Positions 18,029 to 26,904 of a stretch of DNA of 64,000 nucleotides are shown in pieces (position 1 is the stretch's first letter; every line of letters begins with the position of its first letter). Position numbers and translations under genes: made by a program. Origin of the DNA: Paramicrobacterium humi (lineage in GTDB: Bacteria; Actinomycetota; Actinomycetes; Actinomycetales; Microbacteriaceae); the NCBI RefSeq assembly GCF_900105715.1, contig NZ_FNRY01000001.1, forward strand, positions 2,356,001 to 2,420,000, read 5' to 3'. The notes beneath the pieces are model-generated. The model ran no database searches. It saw nothing but the letters and a program-made list of their open reading frames with translations, and was not told where the DNA came from.

Positions 18029-20866
18029 GTGGCCTCAGTACTGGAAAAGATGCTTCGCGTCGGCGAGGGACGACTCCTTCGCCGCCTGCAGAGCTATGCG
18101 AAGGCGGTGAACGCCCTCGAGGAGGACTTCGCCGAACTCAGCGATGAGGAACTGAGGAACGAGACGGGCGAACTCCGCGAGCGCTACGACAAGGGAGAGT
18201 CCCTCGACCACTTGCTTCCCGAGGCGTTCGCGGCGGTCCGCGAAGCGGCGAAGCGGACACTCGGCATGCGGCACTTCGACGTGCAGCTCATGGGCGGCGC
18301 CGCCCTCCATCTCGGAAACATCGCCGAGATGAAGACCGGTGAGGGAAAGACCCTCGTCGCTACCCTTCCCGCGTACCTCAACGCGATCACCGGCAAGGGC
18401 GTCCACATCATCACCGTCAACGACTTCCTCGCGAGCTACCAGTCGGAGCTCATGGGTCGTGTCTTCCGCGCCCTCGGCATGACGACGGGCGTCATCGTCT
18501 CCGGCCAGACCCCCGATGTGCGGCGCAAGCAGTACGAAGCGGACATCACCTACGGGACGAACAACGAGTTCGGCTTCGACTACTTGCGCGACAACATGGC
18601 CTGGCAGCAGGACGGCCTTGTGCAGCGCGGCCACAACTACGCCATCATCGACGAGGTCGACTCCATCCTCATCGACGAGGCGCGCACTCCGCTGATCATC
18701 TCCGGCCCCTCCTCGGGCGAGGCCAATCGCTGGTTCGCCGAGTTCGCGCGCATCGCGAACAGCCTCACGGCCGGCGAGGACTACGAGGTCGACGAGAAGA
18801 AGCGCACAGTCGGCGTTCTCGAGCCGGGCATCGAGAAGGTCGAGGACTACCTCGGCATCGACAACCTCTACGAGTCGGCGAACACGCCGCTCATCTCCTT
18901 CCTCAACAACGCGATCAAGGCGAACGCGCTGTTCAAGAAGGACAAGGACTACGTCGTCATGAACGGCGAAGTGATGATCGTGGACGAGCACACCGGCCGC
19001 ATCCTCGTGGGCCGCCGCTACAACGAGGGAGTGCACCAGGCGATCGAGGCGAAGGAAGGCGTTCCGGTCAAGGCCGAGAACCAGACCCTCGCCACAGTGA
19101 CGCTTCAGAACTACTTCCGCATGTACGACAAGATCGCCGGAATGACCGGTACGGCCGAGACCGAGGCCGCCGAGTTCATGTCGACCTACAAGCTCGGCGT
19201 CGTCGCGATCCCGACGAACAAGCCGATGCAGCGCCTCGACCAGGCCGATCTCGTGTACAAGTCGGAGGAAGCCAAGTTCGCGCACGTCGTGGAAGACATC
19301 GCGGAACGCCACGAAGCCGGGCAGCCGGTTCTCGTCGGCACCACGAGCGTCGAGAAGAGCGAGTACCTCTCTCGCCTGCTCGCGAAGAAGGGCGTGCGCC
19401 ACGAAGTGCTCAACGCCAAGAACCACGCTCGTGAGGCGGCGATCGTCGCACAGGCCGGACGCCTCGGCGCCGTTACCGTCGCGACGAACATGGCCGGCCG
19501 CGGAACGGACATCATGCTCGGCGGAAACGCCGAGTTCCTTGCCGTGCAGGAGATGTCCGAACTGGGGCTGTCCACGACGGACACTCCCGACGAGTACGAA
19601 GAGAAGTGGGACGAGGTCTTCGACCGCGTGAAGGCGAAGGTGCAGGAGGAGGCCGACAAGGTCGTCGATGCCGGCGGACTCTACGTCCTCGGCACCGAGC
19701 GGCACGAGTCGCGCCGCATCGACAACCAGCTGCGCGGGCGCTCGGGCCGTCAGGGCGACCCCGGTGAGAGCCGGTTCTACCTCTCGCTCCAGGACGACCT
19801 GATGCGACTGTTCAACTCCGGCGCGGCCGAGAGCCTCATGTCGCGAGGCGTGCCCGACGACGTCGCCATCGAGTCGAAGGTCGTCAGCCGCGCCATCCGG
19901 TCCGCGCAATCGCAAGTGGAGTCTCGCAACGCGGAGATCCGCAAGAACGTGCTCAAGTACGACGACGTCCTCAACCGACAGCGTGAGGCCATCTACACCG
20001 ATCGTCGCCGGATTCTCGAGGGTGACGACTTGCACGAGCGCGTCCAGGTCTTCCTCGACGATGTCATCGACGAAGTTCTCGACGAGCACATCGGCGAAGG
20101 CAACGGAGACGACTGGGACTTCGACGCGCTCTGGTCCGAGCTCAAGACGCTCTACCCGATCGGTCTGACCATCGACGAGGTCGTGCAGGAGGCCGGCTCA
20201 CGCGGGCGCGTGAATCGCAGCTTCGTCCAGCGCGAGATACTCTCCGACGCGAAGCTCGCGTACCAGGCACGGGAGGAGAAGCTCGGCTCGCCGGCGATGC
20301 GTGAGCTCGAGCGTCGTGTGGTGCTTCAGGTGATCGACCGCCGGTGGCGCGACCACCTGTATGAGATGGATTACCTCAAGGACGGTATCGGCTTGCGCGC
20401 CATGGCTCAGCGCGACCCCCTCGTGGAGTACCAGCGCGAAGGTTTCGCCCTGTTCCAGCAGATGATGGGCCAGATCCGGGAAGAGTCCGTCGGCTACCTC
20501 TTCAACCTCGAAGTCGAAGTGGGGCAGCCCGACAAGGCCGAGGGCGAAGTCTCGCCCGTCGTCGTCGCCAAGGGGCTCACGCGAACGGACGCGGAGACCG
20601 AGAAGCTCAGCTATTCCGCCTCGAACGAGGATGGCGAGGTCGAGGTGCGCAATCAGCGCGGCCAGATCGAGAAGGGTGCGACGACGAAGGCCCAGCGCGC
20701 GGCGAACGAGAAGAACGGCGCTCGTCCCGCCGCGACGCCGCAGCAACCGCGTCAGGCGAGTCAACGTCAGCAGCCCGCGAAGCGTGGCGCCTTCGGTCAG
20801 AGCACGGCGGGCGCGGAAGAGCCGAGCAATCGGGCGGAGCGGCGGGCGCAGCAGCGTAAGAAGTAG
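18029..20866 (+). CDS. secA: Preprotein translocase ATPase SecA
   Basis: A 945-residue SecA, the motor that pushes unfolded precursors through SecYEG. Residues 101-108 are the Walker A motif [12 protein letters not shown]-type Walker B is IDEVDSIL near residue 209; helicase motifs [13 protein letters not shown] and [14 protein letters not shown] follow. The C-terminus is a Q/P-rich basic tail without the CxCxSxKKxHxC zinc motif, as usual for actinobacterial SecA1. GTG at 18029 is chosen because it starts the expected [21 protein letters not shown] lies just upstream. Confidence 0.98.
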   Translation: MASVLEKMLRVGEGRLLRRLQSYAKAVNALEEDFAELSDEELRNETGELRERYDKGESLDHLLPEAFAAVREAAKRTLGMRHFDVQLMGGAALHLGNIAEMKTGEGKTLVATLPAYLNAITGKGVHIITVNDFLASYQSELMGRVFRALGMTTGVIVSGQTPDVRRKQYEADITYGTNNEFGFDYLRDNMAWQQDGLVQRGHNYAIIDEVDSILIDEARTPLIISGPSSGEANRWFAEFARIANSLTAGEDYEVDEKKRTVGVLEPGIEKVEDYLGIDNLYESANTPLISFLNNAIKANALFKKDKDYVVMNGEVMIVDEHTGRILVGRRYNEGVHQAIEAKEGVPVKAENQTLATVTLQNYFRMYDKIAGMTGTAETEAAEFMSTYKLGVVAIPTNKPMQRLDQADLVYKSEEAKFAHVVEDIAERHEAGQPVLVGTTSVEKSEYLSRLLAKKGVRHEVLNAKNHAREAAIVAQAGRLGAVTVATNMAGRGTDIMLGGNAEFLAVQEMSELGLSTTDTPDEYEEKWDEVFDRVKAKVQEEADKVVDAGGLYVLGTERHESRRIDNQLRGRSGRQGDPGESRFYLSLQDDLMRLFNSGAAESLMSRGVPDDVAIESKVVSRAIRSAQSQVESRNAEIRKNVLKYDDVLNRQREAIYTDRRRILEGDDLHERVQVFLDDVIDEVLDEHIGEGNGDDWDFDALWSELKTLYPIGLTIDEVVQEAGSRGRVNRSFVQREILSDAKLAYQAREEKLGSPAMRELERRVVLQVIDRRWRDHLYEMDYLKDGIGLRAMAQRDPLVEYQREGFALFQQMMGQIREESVGYLFNLEVEVGQPDKAEGEVSPVVVAKGLTRTDAETEKLSYSASNEDGEVEVRNQRGQIEKGATTKAQRAANEKNGARPAATPQQPRQASQRQQPAKRGAFGQSTAGAEEPSNRAERRAQQRKK

Positions 20867-20880
20867 GCGGTCGGTCGGCG

Positions 20881-21351
20881 TCAGAGGACGCCGATCGAGG
20901 TGGCGCGCCAGCGGCGGTCGATGCCCTCGAGGCGGATCGCGACCGCGCGGGCGCGCGCCTTCCCGGCCTGCACCATCACGACGGCCTCGCACACGTCATC
21001 GACGGGCGTCTGCATGTGAACGCGTCCGATTCGGACGACGGGCAACGCGGGATGCTGACGTTTGAGCATCCGCGCGCGGGCCGCTATCGACGTCTGCATG
21101 AGGAGCTTCTGGTAGACGTCCTCGCTGATCCAACGCGCAAGCTGTTCGAGATCGCGGGCCCCGTGGAGGACCTCGATGACGCTTCGCGTGAGATTGATCA
21201 GCAGCCGTTCGGGATCGGGGAGCTCCGATGCGCTCGTGCGAATGTAGGTGAAGTCGCTGTCGGCGTCTGGCGCTCCGCATCGGGCCGGGCGACCCCGCGG
21301 CTCCGGTCCGTTTCCGCTGGAACGCTGCGCTGCGCTGCTGTTTGTCATCAT
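20881..21351 (-). CDS. Rv3235-family protein
   Basis: A 156-residue protein resembling the Rv3235/DUF6459 family often found next to secA: a variable N-terminus, then a conserved C-terminal domain with LLINLTRSVIEVLHGARDLEQLARWISEDVYQKLL and CEAVVMVQAGKARARAVAIRLEGIDRRWRAT. Function is unknown. Starts are ATG at 21351 or 21348, with GGAG just upstream; a longer frame from 21426 is possible but lacks a ribosome binding site. It converges on secA. Confidence 0.75.
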   Translation of the reverse strand: MMTNSSAAQRSSGNGPEPRGRPARCGAPDADSDFTYIRTSASELPDPERLLINLTRSVIEVLHGARDLEQLARWISEDVYQKLLMQTSIAARARMLKRQHPALPVVRIGRVHMQTPVDDVCEAVVMVQAGKARARAVAIRLEGIDRRWRATSIGVL

Positions 21352-21519
21352 GTCTCCGGCAGGGAATGCGGGATGGGATGCGGGGGATGGGGCGGCTGGT
21401 GGCGAGGGACGCATCGCAAGCGACACGGTGAGGCGCTGACCCCCGTCCGGGGGCCGTGTGGTAATGATCAGCTACTCAACCAGCCTTGAGCGGTGCTTGT
21501 AAAGAGCGTCGCACGAATC

Positions 21520-21528
21520 TGTGGATAA
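21520..21528 (+). promoter_or_regulatory. Perfect DnaA box upstream of 202-residue gene
   Basis: TGTGGATAA, the reverse complement of TTATCCACA, 48 bases before the ATG at 21568. The box begins the 12-mer TGTGGATAACTT, which is repeated exactly at 22500-22511. Confidence 0.5.
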
Positions 21529-21567
21529 CTTCCCGCCGCCGATCGTCGGCGGCTATTCTCGAGCACC

Positions 21568-22176
21568 ATGAGATGGGACAGCCTGTTCGACGACCTCGAA
21601 AGCCAGCTCGAATGGGAACGCTCCGCAGAGGATCTCGAGCTGCGTGCGGAGGAGGAGCGGCTGCGGCTCGGTCGCCTCAGCCTCCGGGACAGGCTCATCG
21701 GCATCGGCCCGGATGAGAGCTCGGGACGGCCCGCCGGCACCGCGGTGCGACTGATCCTGCGCAGCGGGCGAACGGTGAGCGTCCTGCCGACGACGTTCGG
21801 CAGGGACTGGATCGCCGCGGATCTCGTTCGAGCGCACGGGGTGCCCGGCGGATGCATCATCCCGCTGTCGGGAATCGCCTCCGTGCTGCTGGCCGCCGAC
21901 GACGTCGAACGGAGTCTCTCGGTGCGAGAGCCCGTCCAGCGCGGCCCGCGCATCACCGACCGCATCGGGCTCCCGTTCGTTCTCCGGGATCTGTGCCGGC
22001 GGCGCAGCTATGTCACCGTGTGCGATTCAACCGGCCACGTCGGCGGCACGCTCGATCGCGTCGCTCGTGACCACGTCGACGTCGCTGTGCATCCGCGCGG
22101 CACGCCGCGACGCGCGAGCGAAGTCACGCAGATCAGGATCGTCGCGCTCGCCGGCATCGAGCTCGTGGAGCTCTGA
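21568..22176 (+). CDS. Conserved hypothetical protein, 202 residues
   Basis: I do not recognise a named domain. The protein starts with an acidic, probably helical region (MRWDSLFDDLESQLEWERSAEDLELRAEEERLRLG, likely coiled coil), then two similar beta-rich segments: RLILRSGRTVSVLPTTFGRDWI ... GCIIPLSGIASV and VTVCDSTGHVGGTLDRVARDHVDVAVHP. The second half has the look of an Sm-like or small beta-barrel fold. It has no signal peptide or membrane helix. A candidate -10, TATTCT, lies at 21554-21559. Confidence 0.7.
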   Translation: MRWDSLFDDLESQLEWERSAEDLELRAEEERLRLGRLSLRDRLIGIGPDESSGRPAGTAVRLILRSGRTVSVLPTTFGRDWIAADLVRAHGVPGGCIIPLSGIASVLLAADDVERSLSVREPVQRGPRITDRIGLPFVLRDLCRRRSYVTVCDSTGHVGGTLDRVARDHVDVAVHPRGTPRRASEVTQIRIVALAGIELVEL

Positions 22177-22181
22177 GCGGA

Positions 22182-22460
22182 TCACCGCTTGCGCGGACGG
22201 CCGTCCTCGAGGTCGTGCACGCTCGCGGCATCCGCCTGCTGCCACAGGCTCATGCGTCGAGCCTCTTCGTACTTCGCCTCGATGTAGTCCTCGAGCACGC
22301 GCCGTTCGATTCGCCAGCGCTTCGGAGAGCCGACGCTGATCGCGGGGAGCTCCGCCGATCGGATGAGCTCAAGGACCTCCGCCGCAGAGATGTTGAGGAT
22401 CTCTGAAGCGTCAGCGACCGTGAGGAAGCGCCCGATCGAGTCGGGGGAGATGGGGTCCAT
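22182..22460 (-). CDS. Small helix-turn-helix (excisionase/MerR-like) protein
   Basis: A 92-residue DNA-binding protein: residues about 11-60 form a MerR/Xis-type winged helix (FLTVADASEILNISAAEVLELIRSAELPAISVGSPKRWRIERRVLEDYIEAKYEEAR), followed by a basic C-terminus. It is likely a transcription factor or nucleoid-associated protein. Divergent from the SAF-domain gene; its start at 22460 is 40 bases from a perfect DnaA box. It ends five bases from the convergent 202-residue gene. Confidence 0.8.
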   Translation of the reverse strand: MDPISPDSIGRFLTVADASEILNISAAEVLELIRSAELPAISVGSPKRWRIERRVLEDYIEAKYEEARRMSLWQQADAASVHDLEDGRPRKR

Positions 22461-22499
22461 GCCTCGATTATCCCGACTCAGCCTGTGCGAATTGTGGCT

Positions 22500-22508
22500 T
22501 GTGGATAA
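22500..22508 (+). promoter_or_regulatory. Perfect DnaA box between HTH and SAF genes
   Basis: TGTGGATAA, 39 bases before the ATG at 22539. Together with the copies at 6545 and 21520 it is one of three perfect boxes in the window, each close to a start codon. Confidence 0.5.
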
Positions 22509-22538
22509 CTTTTCCGCGGGTGCCTCGATATTGGCACG

Positions 22539-23207
22539 ATGGTCAGCATGTCCCAGCAATTCGGAACCCCGTCTGCGGCGCCGACGCGTGCGGCGCCGAC
22601 GCGTGCGGTGCGAAGGCGTTTCTGGTTCGATCCGCGGTTCGTCATCGGCATCGTCCTCGTGGTCGTGTCGGTGTTCGGAGTGTGGTTCGTCGTCAGCACG
22701 AACGACAAGACGATCGCCGTGTACTCCGCCGCGTCGACATTGACGCCCGGAACGGTGCTGAGCGACGACGACCTCGTCGTCACGCACGTGAGACTCGGCG
22801 CCGTCGAGGGCAACTACGTGCTCAGCGGCGCCCTGCCCGGAGCAGGCGCGCTTCTGACCCGCACGATCCCGAAGGGGGAGCTTCTGCCGCGCTCCGCGAT
22901 AACCGACGCGTCTTCCGTGGGCGTCTCTCCTGTGGTCGTGCATCTGGCCGGTGTGCTGCCCGCGTCCGTCGACACCGGGAGCGTCGTTGACACGTGGGCG
23001 GCGGAGCCCGTCGAGGGCGGCGGCTTCGGCCAGCCCGTCGTCATCGTCGACGGCGCGACCGTCAACCGCGTCATCGAAGACGACGCCATGGTCGGCGGAG
23101 CCCAGGTGAGCGTTGAGCTGCTCGTGCCGAAGGGCGACGTCGCGACGGTGCTCGCCGCCGTCGCGAACGGCCATGCGCTCTCCCTCGTCCCGCGGGCGGT
23201 GAGCTGA
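22539..23207 (+). CDS. SAF-domain (CpaB/FlgA-like) membrane protein
   Basis: A 222-residue protein with one N-terminal transmembrane helix (about residues 31-54, FVIGIVLVVVSVFGVWFVVS) and an exported SAF domain (AASTLTPGTVLSDDDLVVTHVRL ... GALLTRTIPKGELLPRSAI), as in CpaB of Tad pili. The next gene, two bases downstream, is a CpaE/TadZ-like ATPase, so the two probably work together, but no secretin, pilin or CpaF gene is present here. GATATT is a -10 six bases before ATG 22539; a second ATG follows at 22548. Confidence 0.8.
   Translation: MVSMSQQFGTPSAAPTRAAPTRAVRRRFWFDPRFVIGIVLVVVSVFGVWFVVSTNDKTIAVYSAASTLTPGTVLSDDDLVVTHVRLGAVEGNYVLSGALPGAGALLTRTIPKGELLPRSAITDASSVGVSPVVVHLAGVLPASVDTGSVVDTWAAEPVEGGGFGQPVVIVDGATVNRVIEDDAMVGGAQVSVELLVPKGDVATVLAAVANGHALSLVPRAVS
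22575..22604. repeat. 15-bp tandem duplication in SAF gene
   Basis: Two perfect copies of GCGGCGCCGACGCGT (22575-22589 and 22590-22604) encode a duplicated AAPTR in the cytoplasmic N-terminal tail. In frame, so harmless for translation. Confidence 0.75.
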
Positions 23208-23208
23208 G

Positions 23209-24510
23209 ATGGTGCGGCTGGTCATCGCGCTTGACCGTGACACCGAGGAACGGCTCATCGAGGGCCTCCTCGAGCGCGGTCACGACATCCTCGCGCGTCT
23301 CGGGGCCTTCGATGACATCGCGGCCGCGATCGAGCGCACGGCTCCGGACGTGCTGCTCATCGACGCGGAGATGCTGGATGCCGAGCTGCTCGGGAGCTGC
23401 GACGGCGACCGCGTCCGCGTCGTCGCGCTCACCGGAGATGAAGAGCAGCGACGAAAGCTCGCACGCCTCGGATTGCGCGAGCACGCTGCGAAGACCGCTG
23501 CACTCGACGCGATCGACGATCTCCTCACCGGTGCGGTGCTCGAGAGCGGCGATGCTGACGCGCCTCAGCGGGGGAGCGTCACGGCCGTCTGGGGACCAGC
23601 CGGCGCACCGGGTCGCTCGACCGTCGCCATCGGTCTCGCGCTCGAGCTCGCGAGTGCGGGCGGCCGCGTCGCGCTCGTGGACGCTGACACGTGGGGCGCC
23701 TCGATTGCGCCCATGCTCGGCATGCTCGACGAGTCGCCCGGCTTCGCCGCGGCGTGCCGCCTCGCCGGTCAGGGCGCGCTCACGACGGAAGAGCTCGAGC
23801 GCGTGAGTCAGCGCTACCCCGTGTCGCAAGGCAGCCTGAGCGTGCTCACGGGTCTCACGCGCACGAGCCGCTGGCCCGAGCTCACGGAAGAACGCGTTCG
23901 ACTCACGCTCGAGGTCTGCCGCACGTGGGCGGAGCACATCATCGTCGACACGGGCTTCAGCCTCGAGTCCGATGAGGAGATCTCGAGCGACCTCTTCGCA
24001 CCCCGCAGGAACGCCGCGACGCTCACGTGTCTCCGCGGCGCGGAACGGGTCATCGCCGTCGGCCGCGCCGACCCGATCGGCCTCGGCCGGCTCCTGCGGC
24101 AGCATCCGGACCTGCTCGATGTCGTCGAAGGGGTTCCCGTGCGCGTCGTCATCAATCGTGTGCGCTCGGGCCCGATCGGCGTGGGCGCCGCGGCGCAGAT
24201 CACGCGCACCCTCGAGCGGTTCGGCGGCATCGAGAAGCCGCTGCTGATCGCGCATGACGAGCGCGCGGCCGACGCCGCCGCGCTCGAGGGCCGCAGCCTT
24301 CGCGAGGTCGCCCCACGCTCTCCCGCGGCCGTCGCCATCCGCCGGCTCGCCCGGGAGATCATGCCGGATGCCGCCATGCCGCCATGCCGGCGAGCCGTCG
24401 AGAGCGTCGTGAGAGGGGCGGACTGCGACGGCTCGCGCGGAGACCGCTCCTGTCAGGCAACGCCACGTCGTCACCATAAACTGGATCAATGTCGACGCTC
24501 AGTGAACTGA
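23209..24510 (+). CDS. CpaE/TadZ-like ParA-family ATPase
   Basis: A 433-residue protein in two parts: an N-terminal receiver-like domain (RLVIALDRDTEERLIEGLLERGHDILARL ... DVLLIDAEMLDAELL) and a ParA/MinD-like ATPase domain from about residue 125 with the deviant P-loop GAPGRST, VALVDADTWGASIAPMLGM and HIIVDTGFSLESDEE. The P-loop has Arg where Lys is usual, as in TadZ-type proteins, so ATP hydrolysis is doubtful. The C-terminal about 45 residues are Cys-rich and overlap the next gene by 22 bases; an 8-bp tandem repeat at 24368 may have shifted the frame there. Confidence 0.8.
   Translation: MVRLVIALDRDTEERLIEGLLERGHDILARLGAFDDIAAAIERTAPDVLLIDAEMLDAELLGSCDGDRVRVVALTGDEEQRRKLARLGLREHAAKTAALDAIDDLLTGAVLESGDADAPQRGSVTAVWGPAGAPGRSTVAIGLALELASAGGRVALVDADTWGASIAPMLGMLDESPGFAAACRLAGQGALTTEELERVSQRYPVSQGSLSVLTGLTRTSRWPELTEERVRLTLEVCRTWAEHIIVDTGFSLESDEEISSDLFAPRRNAATLTCLRGAERVIAVGRADPIGLGRLLRQHPDLLDVVEGVPVRVVINRVRSGPIGVGAAAQITRTLERFGGIEKPLLIAHDERAADAAALEGRSLREVAPRSPAAVAIRRLAREIMPDAAMPPCRRAVESVVRGADCDGSRGDRSCQATPRRHHKLDQCRRSVN
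24368..24383 (+). repeat. 8-bp tandem repeat near end of CpaE-like gene
   Basis: ATGCCGCC occurs twice in tandem and a third, partial copy (ATGCCGGC) follows. Removing one unit would change the frame so that the protein ends at TAA 24477-24479 after a basic tail (MPASRRERRERGGLRRLARR), just before the next ATG instead of overlapping it. Confidence 0.5.
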
Positions 24511-25991
24511 TTCTCGCGCAGGGCCGCTCCGATGAAGCGGACGTGGAATGGCTGCACATGCTCGTGGAGGACGCTCAGCTTCTCGCCGATCTCGCTTTCG
24601 CGGACATCGTGCTCTGGGTGCCCACACAGGACGACAGCTTCGTCGCCGTCTCCCACTATCGGCCGTCGAGTGCGGCGACGCTGTTCTATCGGGACTTCGT
24701 CGGCCAGCCGATCAAGCAGCAGTGGCGCGCGCAGGTCACTGAGGCCTTCGCGTCCGGGAAGATCATCGACTCCTCCGCTCCCGACTGGTACGAGGAGACC
24801 CCGACGCGCGTCATCGCCGTGCCGGTGAAGCGACGTCTCACCGCGGAGACGACAGAGACGACGAAACGGCCGATCGCCGTGCTCACTCGGCACACGAACC
24901 TGGGTGAGACGCGGTCGCCCAGCCGACAGGAGCGCACCTTCAACAATTGCGCGGCGGAGCTGTTCGGCATGATCGCGAGCGGCGACTTCCCCGACCTCTC
25001 GGCGCCCACCGGGCCGCGACGCGGCGCTCCGCGCGCGTCGGACGGCCTCTTGCGGCTCGATGTCGAGGGGGTCACGACGTTCGCGAGCCCGAACGCGCTG
25101 TCGGCGTTCTACCGCATGGGGTTCGAAGAGGAGCTCGAGGGCGAGTCGCTCGCCGAGGTGACGACGGAGATCCTGGGCAACCAGCAAGAGATCGACGAGT
25201 CGCTGCCGCTCGTCGTCACGGGCCGGGCGCCCTGGCGCACCGACATCGAGTCGCGCGGCGTGACCATCTCGCTCCGCTCGATCCCGCTGCGTGACAACGG
25301 AGAGCGCATCGGCGCGATCGTCCTGTGCAGGGACGTGACAGAGCTGCGGCACCGGGAGCGCGAGCTGCTCACGAAGGACGCGACGATCCGCGAGATCCAC
25401 CACCGCGTGAAGAACAACCTGCAGACCGTCGCCTCGCTTCTGCGCATCCAGTCCCGCCGTGCTCACAGCGACGAGGCGAGCCACGCGCTCACGCAGGCGA
25501 TGCGCCGCGTGACGGCCATCGCCGTCGTGCACGACACGCTCTCGGAAGGACTCGCGCAGGACGTCGACTTCGACGACGTCTTCGAACGCGTGCTCATGCT
25601 CATCGCGGAAGTCGCCTCCTCGCACAACACGACGGCGCACCCGAAGAAATCGGGGCAGTTCGGTGTGCTGCCGAGCGAGTACGCGACCCCGCTCGCCCTC
25701 GCGCTCACCGAACTCGTCACGAACGCCGTCGAGCACGGCCTCGCGGGACGCGAGGGAGAAGTCGAGATCTCGGCAGTGCGCTCGAGCCAGACGCTGTCCG
25801 TCACAGTCCGCGACAACGGCACGGGCCTTCCCGAGGGGCAGGTCGGCTCGGGCCTCGGCACGCAGATCGTTCGCACGCTCATCCAGGGCGAGCTCGGCGG
25901 GACGATCGACTGGCACACTGTCGTCGGCGAGGGCACCGAAGTCACGATCGATGTGCCGCTGCGGTTCATCGAGAATCCGAAGTCGCGCTGA
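24489..25991 (+). CDS. pdtaS: PdtaS-like cytosolic sensor histidine kinase
   Basis: A 500-residue soluble kinase: an N-terminal GAF-like domain (residues about 1-150), a PAS domain (about 170-290), a HisKA_2 dimerisation helix with HHRVKNNLQTVASLLRIQSRR (His304/His305), and a HATPase domain with the N box (LALTELVTNAVEHG) and G box (DNGTGLPEG, GSGLGTQIV). The layout matches PdtaS, which phosphorylates the ANTAR-type antiterminator PdtaR; that partner is not in this window. TAAACT sits six bases before the ATG, indicating a leaderless mRNA. Confidence 0.92.
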   Translation: MSTLSELILAQGRSDEADVEWLHMLVEDAQLLADLAFADIVLWVPTQDDSFVAVSHYRPSSAATLFYRDFVGQPIKQQWRAQVTEAFASGKIIDSSAPDWYEETPTRVIAVPVKRRLTAETTETTKRPIAVLTRHTNLGETRSPSRQERTFNNCAAELFGMIASGDFPDLSAPTGPRRGAPRASDGLLRLDVEGVTTFASPNALSAFYRMGFEEELEGESLAEVTTEILGNQQEIDESLPLVVTGRAPWRTDIESRGVTISLRSIPLRDNGERIGAIVLCRDVTELRHRERELLTKDATIREIHHRVKNNLQTVASLLRIQSRRAHSDEASHALTQAMRRVTAIAVVHDTLSEGLAQDVDFDDVFERVLMLIAEVASSHNTTAHPKKSGQFGVLPSEYATPLALALTELVTNAVEHGLAGREGEVEISAVRSSQTLSVTVRDNGTGLPEGQVGSGLGTQIVRTLIQGELGGTIDWHTVVGEGTEVTIDVPLRFIENPKSR

Positions 25992-25997
25992 CACGCA

Positions 25998-26030
25998 CGA
26001 AGGGCCGAGTCCGAAGACCCGGCCCTTCGT
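25998..26030. terminator. Hairpin terminator between pdtaS and whiB1
   Basis: An 11-bp stem (ACGAAGGGCCG with CGGCCCTTCGT) and an 11-base loop between two convergent genes. There is no strong T run on either strand. Probably serves both directions. Confidence 0.65.
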
Positions 26031-26041
26031 CAGGGATGGTG

Positions 26042-26290
26042 CTAGGAGGCGCGACGAGCGCGAGCCGCTCGACGCTTGAGCGCACGGCGCTCGTCTTCAC
26101 TGAGTCCTCCCCAGACGCCCGAGTCCTGTCCGGTCTCGAGGGCGTACTGGAGGCAGATCTCCGTGACGGTGCAGGTGGCGCAAACGGCCTTCGCCTTCTC
26201 GATCTGGTCGACGGCCGGTCCCGTGTTGCCCACCGGGAAGAAAAGCTCCGGGTCGGCGGTGAGGCAAGCGGCTTTGTCGCGCCAGTCCAT
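26042..26290 (-). CDS. whiB1: WhiB1-type iron-sulfur transcription factor
   Basis: An 82-residue WhiB-like protein. Four cysteines bind a [4Fe-4S] cluster: Cys9, Cys37, Cys40 and Cys46, followed by the GVWGG turn and a basic C-terminus (RRALKRRAARARR) for DNA binding. The opening MDWRDKAACLTADPELFFPVGN and the GLSEDERRALKRR end are those of WhiB1, the nitric-oxide-sensitive, essential member that pairs with the primary sigma factor. AAGGAG lies eight bases before the ATG at 26290. A 6-bp inverted repeat sits just upstream. Confidence 0.95.
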   Translation of the reverse strand: MDWRDKAACLTADPELFFPVGNTGPAVDQIEKAKAVCATCTVTEICLQYALETGQDSGVWGGLSEDERRALKRRAARARRAS

Positions 26291-26320
26291 GGGTATGCTC
26301 CTTATGTTGTGCGAAGAACG

Positions 26321-26338
26321 CGACCGTATGACCGGTCG
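26321..26338. promoter_or_regulatory. Inverted repeat upstream of whiB1
   Basis: CGACCG and CGGTCG separated by six bases (TATGAC), 31 bases before the whiB1 start. It overlaps the place where the promoter should lie and could be an operator; no regulator is assigned. Confidence 0.4.
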
Positions 26339-26473
26339 TGGGGGAATGGAGGACGAGTCAGGGGGAGATCCACTGATCGGGATCTGCTCACAACCCTGTG
26401 AACGAGCAACTCGACCTGCACAATCGTCGCATATCGGCACCGAACGATCAATAGTTTTGGATGGGATATTTCT

Positions 26474-26893
26474 GTGAGTAACCGTTTTGAAACGTCTCCG
26501 TCACCCTCTTCCGCTAGGCGTTCGCGGGCGGTGATCGTGCTCGCGGCACTCCTCGCTCTCGAGGCGCTCGCCATGATCGCCGTGCTCGTCGTTCTGCTCG
26601 TCGACCTCGCGACGCTCCGCCCCGATTCCTACGCCTCGGCGGTCGCTCTCGTCGTCATCGCGGCGATAGCGGCGATCTGGTTGTGCGCGGTCACTCTCGC
26701 CTTCTGGAGGGGACGCGCGTGGTCGCGGGCCGGAGCGTTCACGTGGCAGGTGATCCAGGTCGCGGTCGCGATCGGCGCCTTCCAGGGCGCGTTCGCTCAG
26801 CCTGGGATCGGCTGGGCGATTCTGCTCCCGTCGCTGCTCGGCGTCGTGCTGCTGCTGACGCGATCGGTCATCCAGCACACGCGACGCGCGTAG
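26474..26893 (+). CDS. Small four-helix membrane protein
   Basis: A 139-residue integral membrane protein with four predicted helices: about residues 18-47 (AVIVLAALLALEALAMIAVLVVLLVDL), 54-80, 88-108 and 111-130. There is no recognised domain. GTG at 26474 is the start; a GATATT box is only a few bases upstream, so the start is uncertain. Converges on bcp with 11 bases between stops. Confidence 0.7.
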   Translation: MSNRFETSPSPSSARRSRAVIVLAALLALEALAMIAVLVVLLVDLATLRPDSYASAVALVVIAAIAAIWLCAVTLAFWRGRAWSRAGAFTWQVIQVAVAIGAFQGAFAQPGIGWAILLPSLLGVVLLLTRSVIQHTRRA

Positions 26894-26904
26894 CGGCGAG
26901 GCCC

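Noticed and set aside
18035-20089. A long open frame antisense to secA (684 codons)
   Set aside because: Composition follows the mirror of secA codons, as is usual in high-GC DNA, and it shows no protein-family signature.
22539-24510. A full Tad pilus locus
   Set aside because: Only CpaB- and CpaE-like genes are present.
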